Assembly (NCBI RefSeq): GCF_000003605.2
Contig: NW_003134841.1
Location: 98,246 to 157,718, forward strand
Direction: 5' to 3'
DNA length: 59,473 bases
Origin: Saccoglossus kowalevskii
Lineage: Eukaryota; Hemichordata; Enteropneusta; Harrimaniidae
Part shown: one piece after another, positions 38,358 to 49,299 of the stretch
How the letters are laid out: each line of letters starts with the position of its first letter
Position numbering within the stretch: the first letter of the stretch is position 1
Translations under genes and position numbers: made by a program
The notes under the pieces: generated by a model
Database searches by the model: none
What the model was told of the DNA's origin: nothing
The model's input: the letters and a program-made list of their open reading frames with translations, nothing else

Positions 38358-38653
38358 TTATAAGGAAGACAAATGTTACTAGTAACTCCATATTGGATTT
38401 TGCAAAGGAGTATGGGATAGAAAAATGAACTATAGGGGACGTTGGGGGGGGCTCATATCTTTTCCAGCCCTGTGCTATCATCAACTGTAAACCTCTCCAT
38501 ATTTCAAGCAACGCGCTAGTTGTTTTTTTGTTGTTGTAAGGTTATAATGTTGGACTTTCCAGTAATTTCACTGGGAAGATTGTTTTGAACAATTTTTCTT
38601 AGACTTTTTACTGTTTTTTGCTGCAAGCTGTCTAGGTAAGTGTATCCGATTTC
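38358..38653 (+). repeat. Right arm of the inverted duplication
   Basis: Plus-strand counterpart of the left arm: GGGATAGAAAAATGAAC, TTGGACTTTCCAGTAATTTC, CTGGGAAGATTGTTTTGA, GCTGCAAGCTGTCTAGGTAAG. The two arms face away from each other across about 150 bp. Near the donor they differ by gaps of 12 and 21 nt, both whole codons. Confidence 0.8.
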
Positions 38654-39414
38654 TACTCGGATGCAGTTGCAATTCCGAGTTAATCCGAAACGTCGACGAG
38701 GGCGCAATAAGTATCACCGACCATGAGGCTAGAACTGCCGTGACTCCATTTGTGTATAACTTCAAACTTGGAATCGCTAACTTACTACGTAATACGCCCA
38801 GGGTTTGTCTTTGTATTTGTCTAATTTTAAAAATTTAGATGTATGCATTGAAGGACCGAAACTATATATTTGTAGTACCTGTAAAAATATTTGTATACTT
38901 ACTGTTCGCTTTAAAAGACTTTTGGGTGTTTTATATGGAGTTTATGTTTGCTGATTCCTGCAACGACACCTGTCAATCTGTCACCTTTGCGTCACCGTCC
39001 GATTTTACTGATAAAAAAAAACTTTTGTACGTTGGTGTGTGCAATGATTACATCATTATAACTGCAACTCGATCGAATCGATCGAACTAAGGTAGTACGT
39101 GGTTGGTATTTTATGAGTTTTTTCAAAAGAAAACTGTAAAATGATTAAAGAAGCTAATTGTTTTTGAATAGCAAATACAAATTGAAAATGCTAACAAGTT
39201 TAGTTTAAAACAAAATGGATTTCACATAACATTACTTCGTATAGTATAATATTTTTCACACATAAAAAAATCAATACATTACCGGTATATTGAATATGAA
39301 AACACCTGTTAGCTTTCTGAATGCGACCAGAGATAGTATCTGTCCAATCCAGCCACAGCGTGGCTGGTTCACCAAGTTGTTTCACTCGCGTACGTACCAT
39401 TATTCAATACTCTC

Positions 39415-39870
39415 AGATTATTTAACCCATTGCAGTTTAACTTTTACTCCGAGTGTGACGTCAGTAGTAGCGCCAAGTACGATATAATCGTGTCATTAAT
39501 TAAGAACCTCGGATACTGAATTGTAGTAATAAAACAGGCGGGGAAAGGCAAATAAATAAATGTCGGTTATAAGATGGGTTGGGGATTATTCCTATGACGT
39601 TATCGATTCAGAAATATATTGTTCAATTTAATTTCAAAATACGTGCTGCTATAAAACGGTGTGCAAACATTGCCACGACTGGGCATGACTGAGTACTGTG
39701 AACTAGATTTCATCGACAAGGTAAAACTAATCCATGAATACATCGTTATTACAGACATAATGAATAACAGCATTGCGTACACATTCCAGGCAATGACGCT
39801 TTCTCAAATCATTCGTTAAAATGCTAAACATGCGCTGTTATTTATGCCCAACGTTCAATTTGCATGAAAC
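39415..39870 (+). repeat. Diverged dispersed repeat, copy 1 (uninterrupted)
   Basis: Landmarks shared in order with 45,228-45,975: TTTACTCCGAGTGTGACGTC, GAAATATATTG, GTACTGTGAACTAGATTTCA, GGCAATGACGCTT, CATTCGTTAAAATGCTAAAC. At the final landmark this copy is uninterrupted, whereas the other copy carries MITE copy C. Nature of the host repeat unknown. Confidence 0.7.
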
Positions 39871-40027
39871 ATTAAAAATACTGACATAGATAACAGATAA
39901 CAACATCAAATCATGTGTGAATAGGAATAAACTGAAGCTCAAGTTCATGTGTGAAAGAGGGCATGGCCAATACATCGTCATTTATTAATGCATTTACTTA
40001 ATTATAATGTAATTGCATAGATCATTA

Positions 40028-40357
40028 TCCTCAGGAGCGGACATCCGGGCATTTTCACCGCTTGGCAACCCTCGCGGTGAAAACAAAGGCCGAAAACTCG
40101 CAGAAAACGGTACTTTAATAGGGATGGTTATTGAGACCGTCCCCTGAACAGTGTAACAAGATTAGCCCTACGTGTGTATCATATATAAATTTGATTGTTC
40201 AGGATTACTTCAAAGTTGAGTTTATGTTGTTTTCTAGAATTTTCACCGGCTCGACCGGCGTTCCACAGCAGCGCGCACAGAGCCCATAGAAATGCGTGTA
40301 CAGTGGTGCGCGTCTTATCAACGTGGAACGTCTTGTGACGTAGCTCCGCCCCGAGGA
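40028..40357. mobile_element. TA-flanked MITE with TCCTCRGG ends, copy 2
   Basis: TA at 40026-40027 and 40358-40359. Left TCCTCAGGAGCGGACATCC, right reverse-complemented TCCTCGGGGCGGAGC. 330 bp and, from inspection, roughly 90% the same as copy 1 at 36,489 in the same orientation, so both inserted fairly recently. No coding capacity. Confidence 0.88.
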
Positions 40358-42419
40358 TAGTTAGTTATTTTATATTAATGTGATTTATTAATCATTTGCT
40401 TTTAGTGTGATGTAAGAAAATAACGGATATTGAAATTACTTGTACCATTCGTCACAGAGGGACTGTGCATTCGTGCATTATCCATAACGACGACTAATTG
40501 CCAATGAGTAATTCAATGCAGTAGTTATAGTGAAAATTGGGTCGTATTTAAATTCTTTAATACAGTAATCATAGTAGCAAGTATAATCGCAATGGTATTG
40601 TTGGATACAGTTAATATAGAAGAAAGTTGAATTGCATTTATTAAGTATAAATTCGACTATTATAAACTTATCTGTGTCATTCATACGAGGAGAATACTCG
40701 GTCTGGTTCGTGCTACTTTGAAACATAAGACCACGTTATTTCCGGCCTTCCAGAGATTTAAATTCAACCAATTCCACAGTCGTTAAATTCAAGTTGGGAT
40801 CTATGCATTTGACATATTCAACTCTCTCAGCTCAATCATATACAATTCGGCAAACAAGTCTATTGATTGATTAATTCCGGAGTCCCGTTATTGACGTACC
40901 TAGCGATACATAGTATGTCTATATATGTAACTACAAAGTGTCATAATACCATATATAAACACGAGTCCTGGGGTTTCCTTATCTACATCTACTACAATAA
41001 CCTGTACTGATGTCTTTCTCTGTGGCGCCGTGACTGCAAAATGCCTTCACCACGACATAAGCTGCGGTGGCATTGTACAAACCGTGATACACGGACCCTG
41101 ATTATCATTCAAAAATGTGTTATGAATTATAAGGATATTACTTGCTGTTCAATGATTCTTAATCAATGTTGTTGTAATGTTAAACACATAACGCCACTTG
41201 CGATGTGTCAATTGCACTTAGGCTAACTGAAAGAGATTTTCTGAAGTGGATTTTATTCGTTTTAACGGTCACTAAAATTGTGTCTAATTCCTGTAACAAT
41301 AATAAAATACAGTACTGTTGATATAAATGAGAATTTTTTTTTTTTTTTTTGCTTCAGTTACTTGGTAAAGAACGCAACGTCTTGGGTGAAATGGACACTG
41401 ATGAATTACGTATAAACAAACGCGACTGACTAATTTGCATATACAAAATAAAACAAATGCTCATCAAATTTTAGTCAGGTAGAATGATCGCAAGATATAA
41501 GAATGTAAAAGAATTGACCTTTCACCTAGATAATTAAATCATTATTAAAGTCACAAGGTGTCACAATAACAAAGTTGAGCTGTTTTAGAACAGCAAAACA
41601 TTGGAATTATCTTTCAAATTATAAATTAGCTGGTCAGTGAAAATGAATGTAAAGAAGTTGGGGCGAATAATTCCTAAACCACATTTTCCAAATTCGACCG
41701 CTAGAGGGCGTTCGACTCTTGTAGATAGGACTTCTTTTGCAGTTTTACAGTTAAATTTGTGTAAATCGGGTTAAAATCATTCAGAGGTTACAAGTTTTTG
41801 CGGATGGTAGGCAAACATCCATGGACGACCCTGGTCATAGGTCGAACTTATCTTTGCTTATCTGGCATTTCGTTTGTCTAACTGCTCCTGACGAGAGAGT
41901 ACCGAGAGAGTACATTTTGAAAATTTGGTTTGTGGATTACTGTGGTTAGTTAATTACTGTCAACCGGAGGCTACGGTCATAACTGATAACAGAAATATAC
42001 ATTTTTGCGTGACTATAAAACGGGCCATTTACCGCAATCTCATATGTTATAGAATATATACAAACACAATTCAAAATATGTACGTGTAAAACAATAATTT
42101 GTCAACAATTGTAAAAATACATTCTATAATTTACCTGGCTATAACAAATATATTTAATAGTATTTTAAATGCGAGAATTTTTAAAATCCTCGGTTTATAA
42201 AGGAAAAAATAAGTATCTGGAATGCTGATACCGCATTTTTGAAATACACATTTGCTTCTCATATATGTTATCTTCACCAATATGGATCGAGTGTGACAAC
42301 ACTTTGGGAAGTAACGGGAACACGTGACTCACGTGTATACCTATCATAAGTAGGCTAGTGTTACACAAGTGAACGTCTTGAATTATTAAGTAGAAAATGT
42401 TGTCTGCCTGAGCTTAAAG
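40358..42419. other. Intergenic DNA between MITE and the sulfotransferase stop
   Basis: A T20 run at 41333-41351 is the only clear structure. The first part downstream of the stop should hold the sulfotransferase 3' UTR; TTTAAT near 42150 would be an ATTAAA signal on the minus strand, which is a weak call. Confidence 0.5.
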
Positions 42420-43874
42420 TTATCTATCCGATAGATATTTGTATTTACGTTGTAAATATAGGTCATGTTCAGTGTCACTCGCTGTGTTTAACTCGTCATC
42501 TTTATCTGCTTCTTCGTCGTCATAGTAACTATGTTCATCGTTTTCTCGGTCCTCGCAATACGCTGCCACACAACAAGCAATGACACACCAGGCTACTCCG
42601 CCAAATACTATCAACCAAACCCACATTAAGACAATACCGTTGTCACCATGACGTGGGTGCGATGTGCTCAGGGATGTTTTTTTGTACAAAGGCAGCCAAG
42701 GGTAGAGGTGTTTCTGCTTGGAACGAATAAGATCTGTATATTCTACATCCCCATACCATAGTTGCCGACACATCGCCGATGCACCCGGCCTCAAAACGAG
42801 ACGGTCCTCCCGTAACTTGGTTATTGACGTGTACCTGTTTGGAACAATGCACTCATTTGTCAGTTTTCGGAGTTCATCCCTGAAATTAGTTAAATCCTCA
42901 TGAAAATCTGACCCGTATTCTGAAATTTTGCGCCATAATGTTGCATTGAAATGGTTGTATAGTTTGACGTCTGCTGCGTTCCACTCTCTCGCCTTCTGGG
43001 TAATCGTCGCATCCGTTTTATAATGAAGCGTTCTCTCGCGAATTCCGTTAGATAAATAAAGTATATCTTTCGTGTCCAGACACAAAAGGCGTTTTAAAAC
43101 AACCAATGACTCATCGAAGTACTCCGTGATCAATACAAAATCTATCTCTATGCTAAGTTGGCGTATCTTTTCATCAACAGCGGTCTCGTTATCGTGATAA
43201 TAATGATCCAAACCAAGATCGAATATCTGTCCATTTCGCATCTGCGTCCATAGATGGAAATTTCGCCTGGTAACGAGAAATGTTCTGGCGTTTTCAAGAA
43301 ATCGAGAAAACGGATTGAGGTATTGGTGAATATTCAGCTGCTGGGCCATTTTATAAAATCCAAATGCTGATTCGAGTTGTGCGGAAGGCTCCCGTAAAAC
43401 GGTGAGGTAAATGGCGTTGGAAACTACAGCCTCCATCTCATGACGGTTATATCTCGCGTGATTTGTAATGAGACTAAAGTAGCCCGATGAGACAGGTTGA
43501 ACCATCTCCCGTTTAAACAACTTCGTCTCGGAGAACATGTGTCCGCTTGGTGGCTGGGCGAAGATCATGTCGTTAATGTAACCATATTTTTGAATTATGG
43601 ATGCTAGCGTAGTACTCGCTGTTTTATGCGTCTTTATGTAAACGATTTTGTTTGCTGTACATGTATTCAAGCTGCTGCTATCTGTGAGGATATCAGAATG
43701 TGTTGGCTGAGGAGTCCTTGTTGCAAACATGTACATAGCAGTCAATGAACAAAGCAGAAGAAATGCAAGCTTTTTTCTGGTCAACGAAAAACAACAGCAG
43801 AGTGAATAACTTCCTTTCCGGTCATCTGTGAAATTAATACAGACAAAATAATTACTGAAAATGCAGGATTCCAC
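42420..43874 (-). CDS. Galactose-3-O-sulfotransferase family protein (Gal3ST-like)
   Basis: A 484-codon frame. Family knowledge: Gal3STs are Golgi type II membrane enzymes that move sulfate from PAPS to the 3-OH of galactose on glycolipids or glycoproteins. Seen here: hydrophobic anchor at residues 35-50 after Arg-Lys-Lys; PAPS 5'-phosphosulfate loop KTHKTASTTL (81-90); 3'-phosphate region LREPSAQLESAFGF (160-173); conserved LYNHFNATLW (305-314), with an N-glycosylation sequon in it and another at N229. Human members have about 420-490 residues. Oddity: after the catalytic domain comes a second hydrophobic stretch (413-439) and an Asp/Glu-rich tail (441-470), not usual for the family. Start uncertain: ATG 43874 lies just upstream of a good acceptor (TTAATTTCACAG, exon edge 43825), so residues 1-16 may be intron and the true N-terminus may lie in an upstream exon. 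Convergent with the KLHL gene. Confidence 0.9.
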   Translation of the reverse strand: MESCIFSNYFVCINFTDDRKGSYSLCCCFSLTRKKLAFLLLCSLTAMYMFATRTPQPTHSDILTDSSSLNTCTANKIVYIKTHKTASTTLASIIQKYGYINDMIFAQPPSGHMFSETKLFKREMVQPVSSGYFSLITNHARYNRHEMEAVVSNAIYLTVLREPSAQLESAFGFYKMAQQLNIHQYLNPFSRFLENARTFLVTRRNFHLWTQMRNGQIFDLGLDHYYHDNETAVDEKIRQLSIEIDFVLITEYFDESLVVLKRLLCLDTKDILYLSNGIRERTLHYKTDATITQKAREWNAADVKLYNHFNATLWRKISEYGSDFHEDLTNFRDELRKLTNECIVPNRYTSITKLREDRLVLRPGASAMCRQLWYGDVEYTDLIRSKQKHLYPWLPLYKKTSLSTSHPRHGDNGIVLMWVWLIVFGGVAWCVIACCVAAYCEDRENDEHSYYDDEEADKDDELNTASDTEHDLYLQRKYKYLSDR

Positions 43875-44059
43875 ATCATTTTATCAACTTACTGATTACG
43901 ATGAAACGTTTATTTAATTGTAATCTTTGAATATATTTGATGAAATTAGCCTTGCAGTGGAATTGTTCAACTTTCAGTTATCTAAATCAATCATCTTATT
44001 TCAAAGAGTCTCGGTAAGTAGACTCTCGGGGTCAATAGTCAGATCTAAATAGTTTAGAG

Positions 44060-44218
44060 TTAAAGCGGGGGAGTCNNNNNNNNNNNNNNNNNNNNNNNNN
44101 NNNNNNNNNNNNNNNNNNNNNNNNNCATCAGCCTTTGCGTTTTTAGTGTGTGTTGTTATCGTTGCTTGGTACTCAATTTCCGCGCGTGCGCAGGTGACGA
44201 CCCCCCCCCCCGCTTTAA
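44060..44218. mobile_element. Fourth TTAA-flanked MITE-like element, split by an assembly gap
   Basis: TTAA at 44060-44063 followed by AGCGGGGGAGTC, and GACCCCCCCCCCCGCT followed by TTAA at 44215-44218, so the ends are inverted. GCGCACGCGC near the right end resembles the subterminal GCGC-rich part of copies A-C. 50 Ns at 44076-44125 hide part of the interior. Confidence 0.55.
44076..44125. other. Assembly gap (50 N)
   Basis: Fifty Ns next to a G-rich/C-rich inverted end, a plausible cause of assembly failure. An 82-codon frame through it is not meaningful. Confidence 0.98.
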
Positions 44219-44600
44219 AATCGGTGCATACTAATTGCCTAATTTGCATGAATTAGCAATTTTCGATTGTTCCAGATAATTCCAGTACTACTCATCACAT
44301 TTCAATGATGCTATGGGGAAATACACATACCTCATAAGTTCAGAGTTGAGATTCATGCATATTAATTAACTAATTCAAATAGAAATCTGATATTTCAAAA
44401 ACCAATCATCAGATTTCTATGACACTTTGCACATGAATTCTCTGGGATAATTCCTGGTCTAAGCTGCATATATTAACCTATTTACCATTCGACAAATATT
44501 TCAAAACCACGCATAAATATCAAATATCATTGAGACTTGGAAGCTTGTGATCTTGAGGTAATCCACATACATTTTTAATTATTTTTTTTACAAATATTCC
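44219..44600. repeat. Second copy of the 5'-end modular repeat, degraded
   Basis: Repeats of TGCATACTAATTGCCTAATT, CATCACATTTCAATGA, ATGCATATTAATTAACTAAT and ATCATCAGATTTCTATGACA match the modules at 275-960 (TTTGATGAAACTTGG / ATTAATTACCTAATTTGCAT) with more drift. About three units. Confidence 0.7.
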
Positions 44601-44869
44601 CTATTTTCTAATTATTGAGCATGTAATATTCTCGGGACATGGATGTTCATTCCATGCTATTTTTGATTGGCTAGTTTATCTGCACGAACATAAATATATG
44701 CGATAGCGGGCACTCGTAACAGTATGTTCTGAGGTAATATATTTCTACCAGAAAAGTGAAATTGACAAAACTTCTTCATCTTCGAGTAGTAGAACTCGCT
44801 GTGTGTGTATGCTGACTAACTCCGCAATACACGATCAGGATTTGTTCTGTGACTGTAAATATAGTGATA

Positions 44870-44945
44870 TGCAGTTCGCATCACATTGCTATGTAGTTCG
44901 CATCACATGGAAATGCAGTTCGCATCACATTGATATAGCTTGCAT
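44870..44945. repeat. 22-bp tandem repeat, about 3.5 units
   Basis: TGCAGTTCGCATCACATTG, TGTAGTTCGCATCACATGG, TGCAGTTCGCATCACATTG, then a partial unit TAGCTTGCAT. Short and isolated. Confidence 0.85.
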
Positions 44946-45227
44946 TAAGTTGTTTAAGTCAACATATGTTGAGTTATTGAGTAAGACCACCAACAGAACT
45001 TTCAACAACTGTAGAATGATTGTTGAGATAGGATAATGGTTTATATAAAAGACACGAGAGAATTTAAGTGTTTTTGTTCAAATGAAATTATATTGAAAAT
45101 ACAAACATATGGTAGCTTTCCGAGTGTTCCTGGAAGCATCTCAGCAAGTTGTTGTCATCATACTCATTTACAACACTGTTACTGTTTTCACTGGATATTC
45201 ACGGATGTAACGTATTCATAGTATAGT

Positions 45228-45975
45228 ATTCCCTTGCAGTTACTTATACTCCGCATATGACGTCAATGGTGACGTCAACTGTGCGGTTAATATGTCATCA
45301 ATTAGCTATGTTACGCATATCACACCGATCGCTTCGGATAATGAATACTACTCGGATTAAATTGCCGAACTAAAACATGCGGATAAACAATACGTATATG
45401 TCGGATGGATTACGATTTTGAAATATATTGATTAATTTGAAACGTGTTGTTTTTGCTTTGACTTGCTTGACAAAATATGGTCATATAATGGCTTAGAAAC
45501 ATTGACAACACTGCATACGTGACTACAAAATGCGTACTGTTAACTAGATTCCATCATAGCAGTGCTATGAGCTGACCTGTTCGTTTTCTTGAATTTATCG
45601 CCATTTTTGACATGATGGATGACTACATTGCAGGCCAGTTCAATCTAGGCGATGACGCTTACTCTAAACAATCGTTAAAGGGCGGTGGTCATCGCGCCGC
45701 GCGTGTGTGCTATTAATTGTGTTGATAAACGATGGTTTTCCCACAATCCAATGTGTTTCCTAATGAAATCACGAGTACGAGTTTTGACCTGGGCGCGACT
45801 TGCACTAATTATTATCTCCGGTGACTCCTTCGATACCTTCCAAACCTTGGTGACGTCTCAGTTTGTACTCGTTGGTCAAAGTCTCCATCTTTGTTTATAT
45901 GAGACCCACATTTCCCGCCCTTTAAAACGCCAAACATGTCGTAGGGAATGTAAAATATTGACCCGGTGTATGACC
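45228..45975 (+). repeat. Diverged dispersed repeat, copy 2 (interrupted by MITE copy C)
   Basis: Matches 39,415-39,870 in order: TTATACTCCGCATATGACGT, GAAATATATTG, GTACTGTTAACTAGATTCCA, GGCGATGACGCTT, CAATCG|TTAA, then after the MITE TTAAAACGCCAAACATG. The two copies lie on either side of the sulfotransferase gene in the same orientation. Confidence 0.7.
45675..45925 (+). mobile_element. TTAA-flanked MITE, copy C (insertion proven by an empty site)
   Basis: 251 bp including TTAA at 45675-45678 and 45922-45925. Left AGGGCGGTGGTCATCGCGCC, right reverse-complemented AGGGCGGGAAATGTGGGTCT. The paralogous site at 39,822 has one TTAA and no element (CATTCG-TTAA-AATGCTAAACATG), which fixes both ends and shows TTAA is the target duplication. 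TTAA targets are typical of piggyBac, though the AGGGCGG terminus is not the usual piggyBac CCC. Confidence 0.92.
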
Positions 45976-47259
45976 CACGACGCCACGTTAGATAACCTAC
46001 ACAAGCTGTGTTGAAAGTGAATTTGTTTTCAGCATGGATAGCAATAATAATACATTTATGTAATCACTCAATTATGTCATTTAATTTCATACAAATACTT
46101 CCTATACTGCATAATGTGGCTAATTTTATGTTGTGTTCACATTTATTCGCGGAAACACTCCAATTTTCAGAGCAGAGAACCACTTGTCATAGATCGAACA
46201 TGAGTAATATTGTTCAACATACCATAACATCAGTTCAACCGACTGTCAGTAGACATTACAGTTTCAGGCCGACTTTTTAAAACTGTCGGCTGATTAAACT
46301 CGGTACCAGGCTGTGGCGATAAACGATTTTATGATTATAAATTCGAATGCATGGGTATTTGTGTATGTCACTTTTTGTCAAACGAATACTATGTTGTTTA
46401 CAACACAACTTGTTTAGTTTACCCTAAATCAAAATTTGGCGTATAACAACCTTGTCCATATTGCGTTTTTATTAATATATTAAACAATGGATATGTATGA
46501 AGCTGGTCGTTATGTATAATATATTGTCTTGTATGATAGATTGATGTCTCCTATCGAGAAGCATTACCCACTATTTTGAGTTGTGTACTAGTACACACCA
46601 TGCTAATTCCTGACCTGACTGATTCCCTCAATGTCCTTGTAGTAAATCCTTCTTTTTCCTACTGTATTTCTGGTATTTTGAGGCGCATCTTTAAAATCAT
46701 TGTACATACCGTCAAACAGCAACATCATATTCCTCCCGAGGAAGCCCAAGCGAGGGGAAATTAACGGATTCATATGATATGATTATTTTTGACCTAATTA
46801 GCATATACCAGAATGACGAAGAAAAGAGCTAGAAATGTAAATTATGTCTACATATGACACATACGCAGCGTTCTCTTGGAGATCGCGGCGACACACAGAC
46901 AAGTCCGCTGGGGACTGAGCACAGTCTACGTTTTCTTTACTCCACGGGGGCCACGGCGGACAGTATACGTAGTGTAACATGTTAGTTTGTCAGCGTGAGA
47001 TAGAAATTTACAATCTGACAGAACCAAAGATTCGTTCCCGGGGATTCACATGGTTTAAGAAATATAAGGATGGAATCTGTCACACTATACATGTGGAGGT
47101 CTGAGCCCATCCACACATCTAAAAAATGATACCAAAAACTTTCCGAGTTATCTCATTTTAATTATTTATTTTCTTTGTCTTCGTAAAGTGAGATATCATT
47201 TTAAACTGTCCCCACTGAACGTCACCATGAGCAATGAGGAGACATTTTGACGAGAAAGC
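45976..47259. other. Intergenic DNA, nothing recognised
   Basis: A GC-richer patch at 46860-46980 has a 60-codon minus-strand frame of unknown nature. No domain, no repeat family identified. Confidence 0.5.
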
Positions 47260-47393
47260 CAGAGGCGGTGGCACGAAATTTTGCATGGGGCAAAATTTTG
47301 AAATCTAGACCCTCTGAAACGCTATTTCCTGCATTTTGAGGGGGCAAATTGGGTTTCAGGTTGATTGCCCCCCCCCCCGTGCCGCCGTCACTG
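47260..47393. mobile_element. hAT-like MITE, 134 bp
   Basis: Ends CAGAGGCGGTGGCACG and, reverse-complemented, CAGTGACGGCGGCACG, flanked by AAAGC on both sides (47255-47259 and 47394-47398). CAG-RGCGG termini are typical of hAT elements. The 5-bp duplication is shorter than the usual 8 bp, so superfamily is tentative. Confidence 0.75.
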
Positions 47394-49299
47394 AAAGCAA
47401 TTGCGTAAATTGAGTTGAATCAATGACTGCTTCTGCATGAATCATTGGGTCACGTAATCGAACTTCCAGTCTGCGTTCCCAAATCGTTCACTATAAATAG
47501 ATGGCTACCGCCGACTGTCAAATTCTGTATGGAAACTCCTAACGCGAAATGATTAATACGAGTAACATCTGCGTCGCCGTGACTACATTCTTCACCGTCC
47601 TTGCACCGTAAAAAAATGTTCCACTGTTTGCTCAGTAATTACTACAACCAGGGAAGCGTAGTCGGCAAGACAATCTTGTTACCCTATACCCGTATTACTC
47701 ATACCTAGTAGACTCATTAGCAGACGATTTCGTTTTTAAAAAATCTAATAATAATTAGTAAGTCATGCCGGGTGACCCAGGACAATTAGTAAACGAGTTA
47801 TTTAATGATATTCCTGAATTTAAAAAAAAAAGAAGCAGTGGATAGTATGAATATCAATACAGTTGCCATGGGAACACCAGGTCGTTTTTGATGCAGTTTT
47901 CTCTAGCGACGAAGGTTATACAAACATCATTCACCGCTGATGATTTTGAATACGTGCTTTGTGCTTGAATGACACTGTGAAGAATCTTCGAATAAACACA
48001 GAGCACTAAATTGGGCTGATTTGACGTATTAACCAGCATATTGTGTCGCATCTCTGTGGAAGATTGCAGGATAATATACGTAATAAGACAGTGACACACG
48101 ACACAATACTAAACACACGGCACACGCTTTTTTACATCCCGTGGCGGTCTCGATTACAAACATATACAATGGGTATCAATTTCCTTGGGAACTATTCTTT
48201 GCAGGGAATTGCTTCATTCGGAATTGAAGAATTTGCAGTAGCATATGCAATTTCCATGGAAACAATTCATTATGAATTGTAATATATTCTACCGTTTTCG
48301 CTCACTTCATCAACGTTCTCGGGAAAAAGATGAATCAATCAATGTCAAGGGGATACCATTATAAACTCGGGGTACACGTCTAATACATAAAGCAACACAA
48401 TACAACAATATAGTCCTGAACAAATCTAGCTTAAGTCTTAGTTGAGAGAAAAATTGATGTGTACAATTTGTCTACAGTCTCCATACATATTGAGTTTCGT
48501 AGGTGACGCCTGCGTACGACTTCACCTGAGATTTATAAATTAATCAAGATTATTGTCACGCGTGATTTTCTACAGTTACGATTATTAAAAAGAAAATTGA
48601 TCGACAGAGACAATAACCTACACTGCATGCTGTCCATAATGTTTTAGTCTACACTTAATGCACATGGTTTCGCAAACTACAGACAGTTTATACACAATAA
48701 ATATTTCATATGTTGGATTTACCAGCGCTAAAAATAGTAATGAGAGTACTTTAGGAGCAGTGGACCCCTTCACCACATCTCCAATCCCGAACGCATGAGG
48801 GCGTTTGGATTTAATTATTATTATAATTTCAAAATTTTACCGCCATTCCCAGTGTGTTGACATTTGAAGGAAGCCAGTTTCCCGAGGTTCGACAGTTAAA
48901 TCTGTATGACCTAACCTCAGATTTAGGTGGACTACCTTTCCATGATGTTCATGGCTGTGTATAATAGTTCGGATACGCTGAACAGATATTATGGGGGAGG
49001 CCAATTTTGAAATGTCGCCATCAAACCAAGACCATATGATTGATAACACCACGGTCATCGTGTTGTATTGGTGAGTTCGATTGTAAAATTTGCGAGCTTT
49101 GGATCAAAGAGAATGTCATCTTTGATAATACATGTGACACTGATTCTGATGTCAGCAAAGACCACCCAAAGTGTTCTGGGTCCTTTTATAATCATTGCCA
49201 GGATCTGGTTCTAACCTTGACGCCAATGTTTAGCCAGGATATGTATTTTGACATGCGAAGAAATAGTGCGTATATTTTCTGATTTGGTCATAAATGGTG
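47394..49299. other. Intergenic DNA, nothing recognised
   Basis: Short frames only, none longer than about 81 codons, and none with a recognisable domain. No repeat family seen. Confidence 0.5.
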
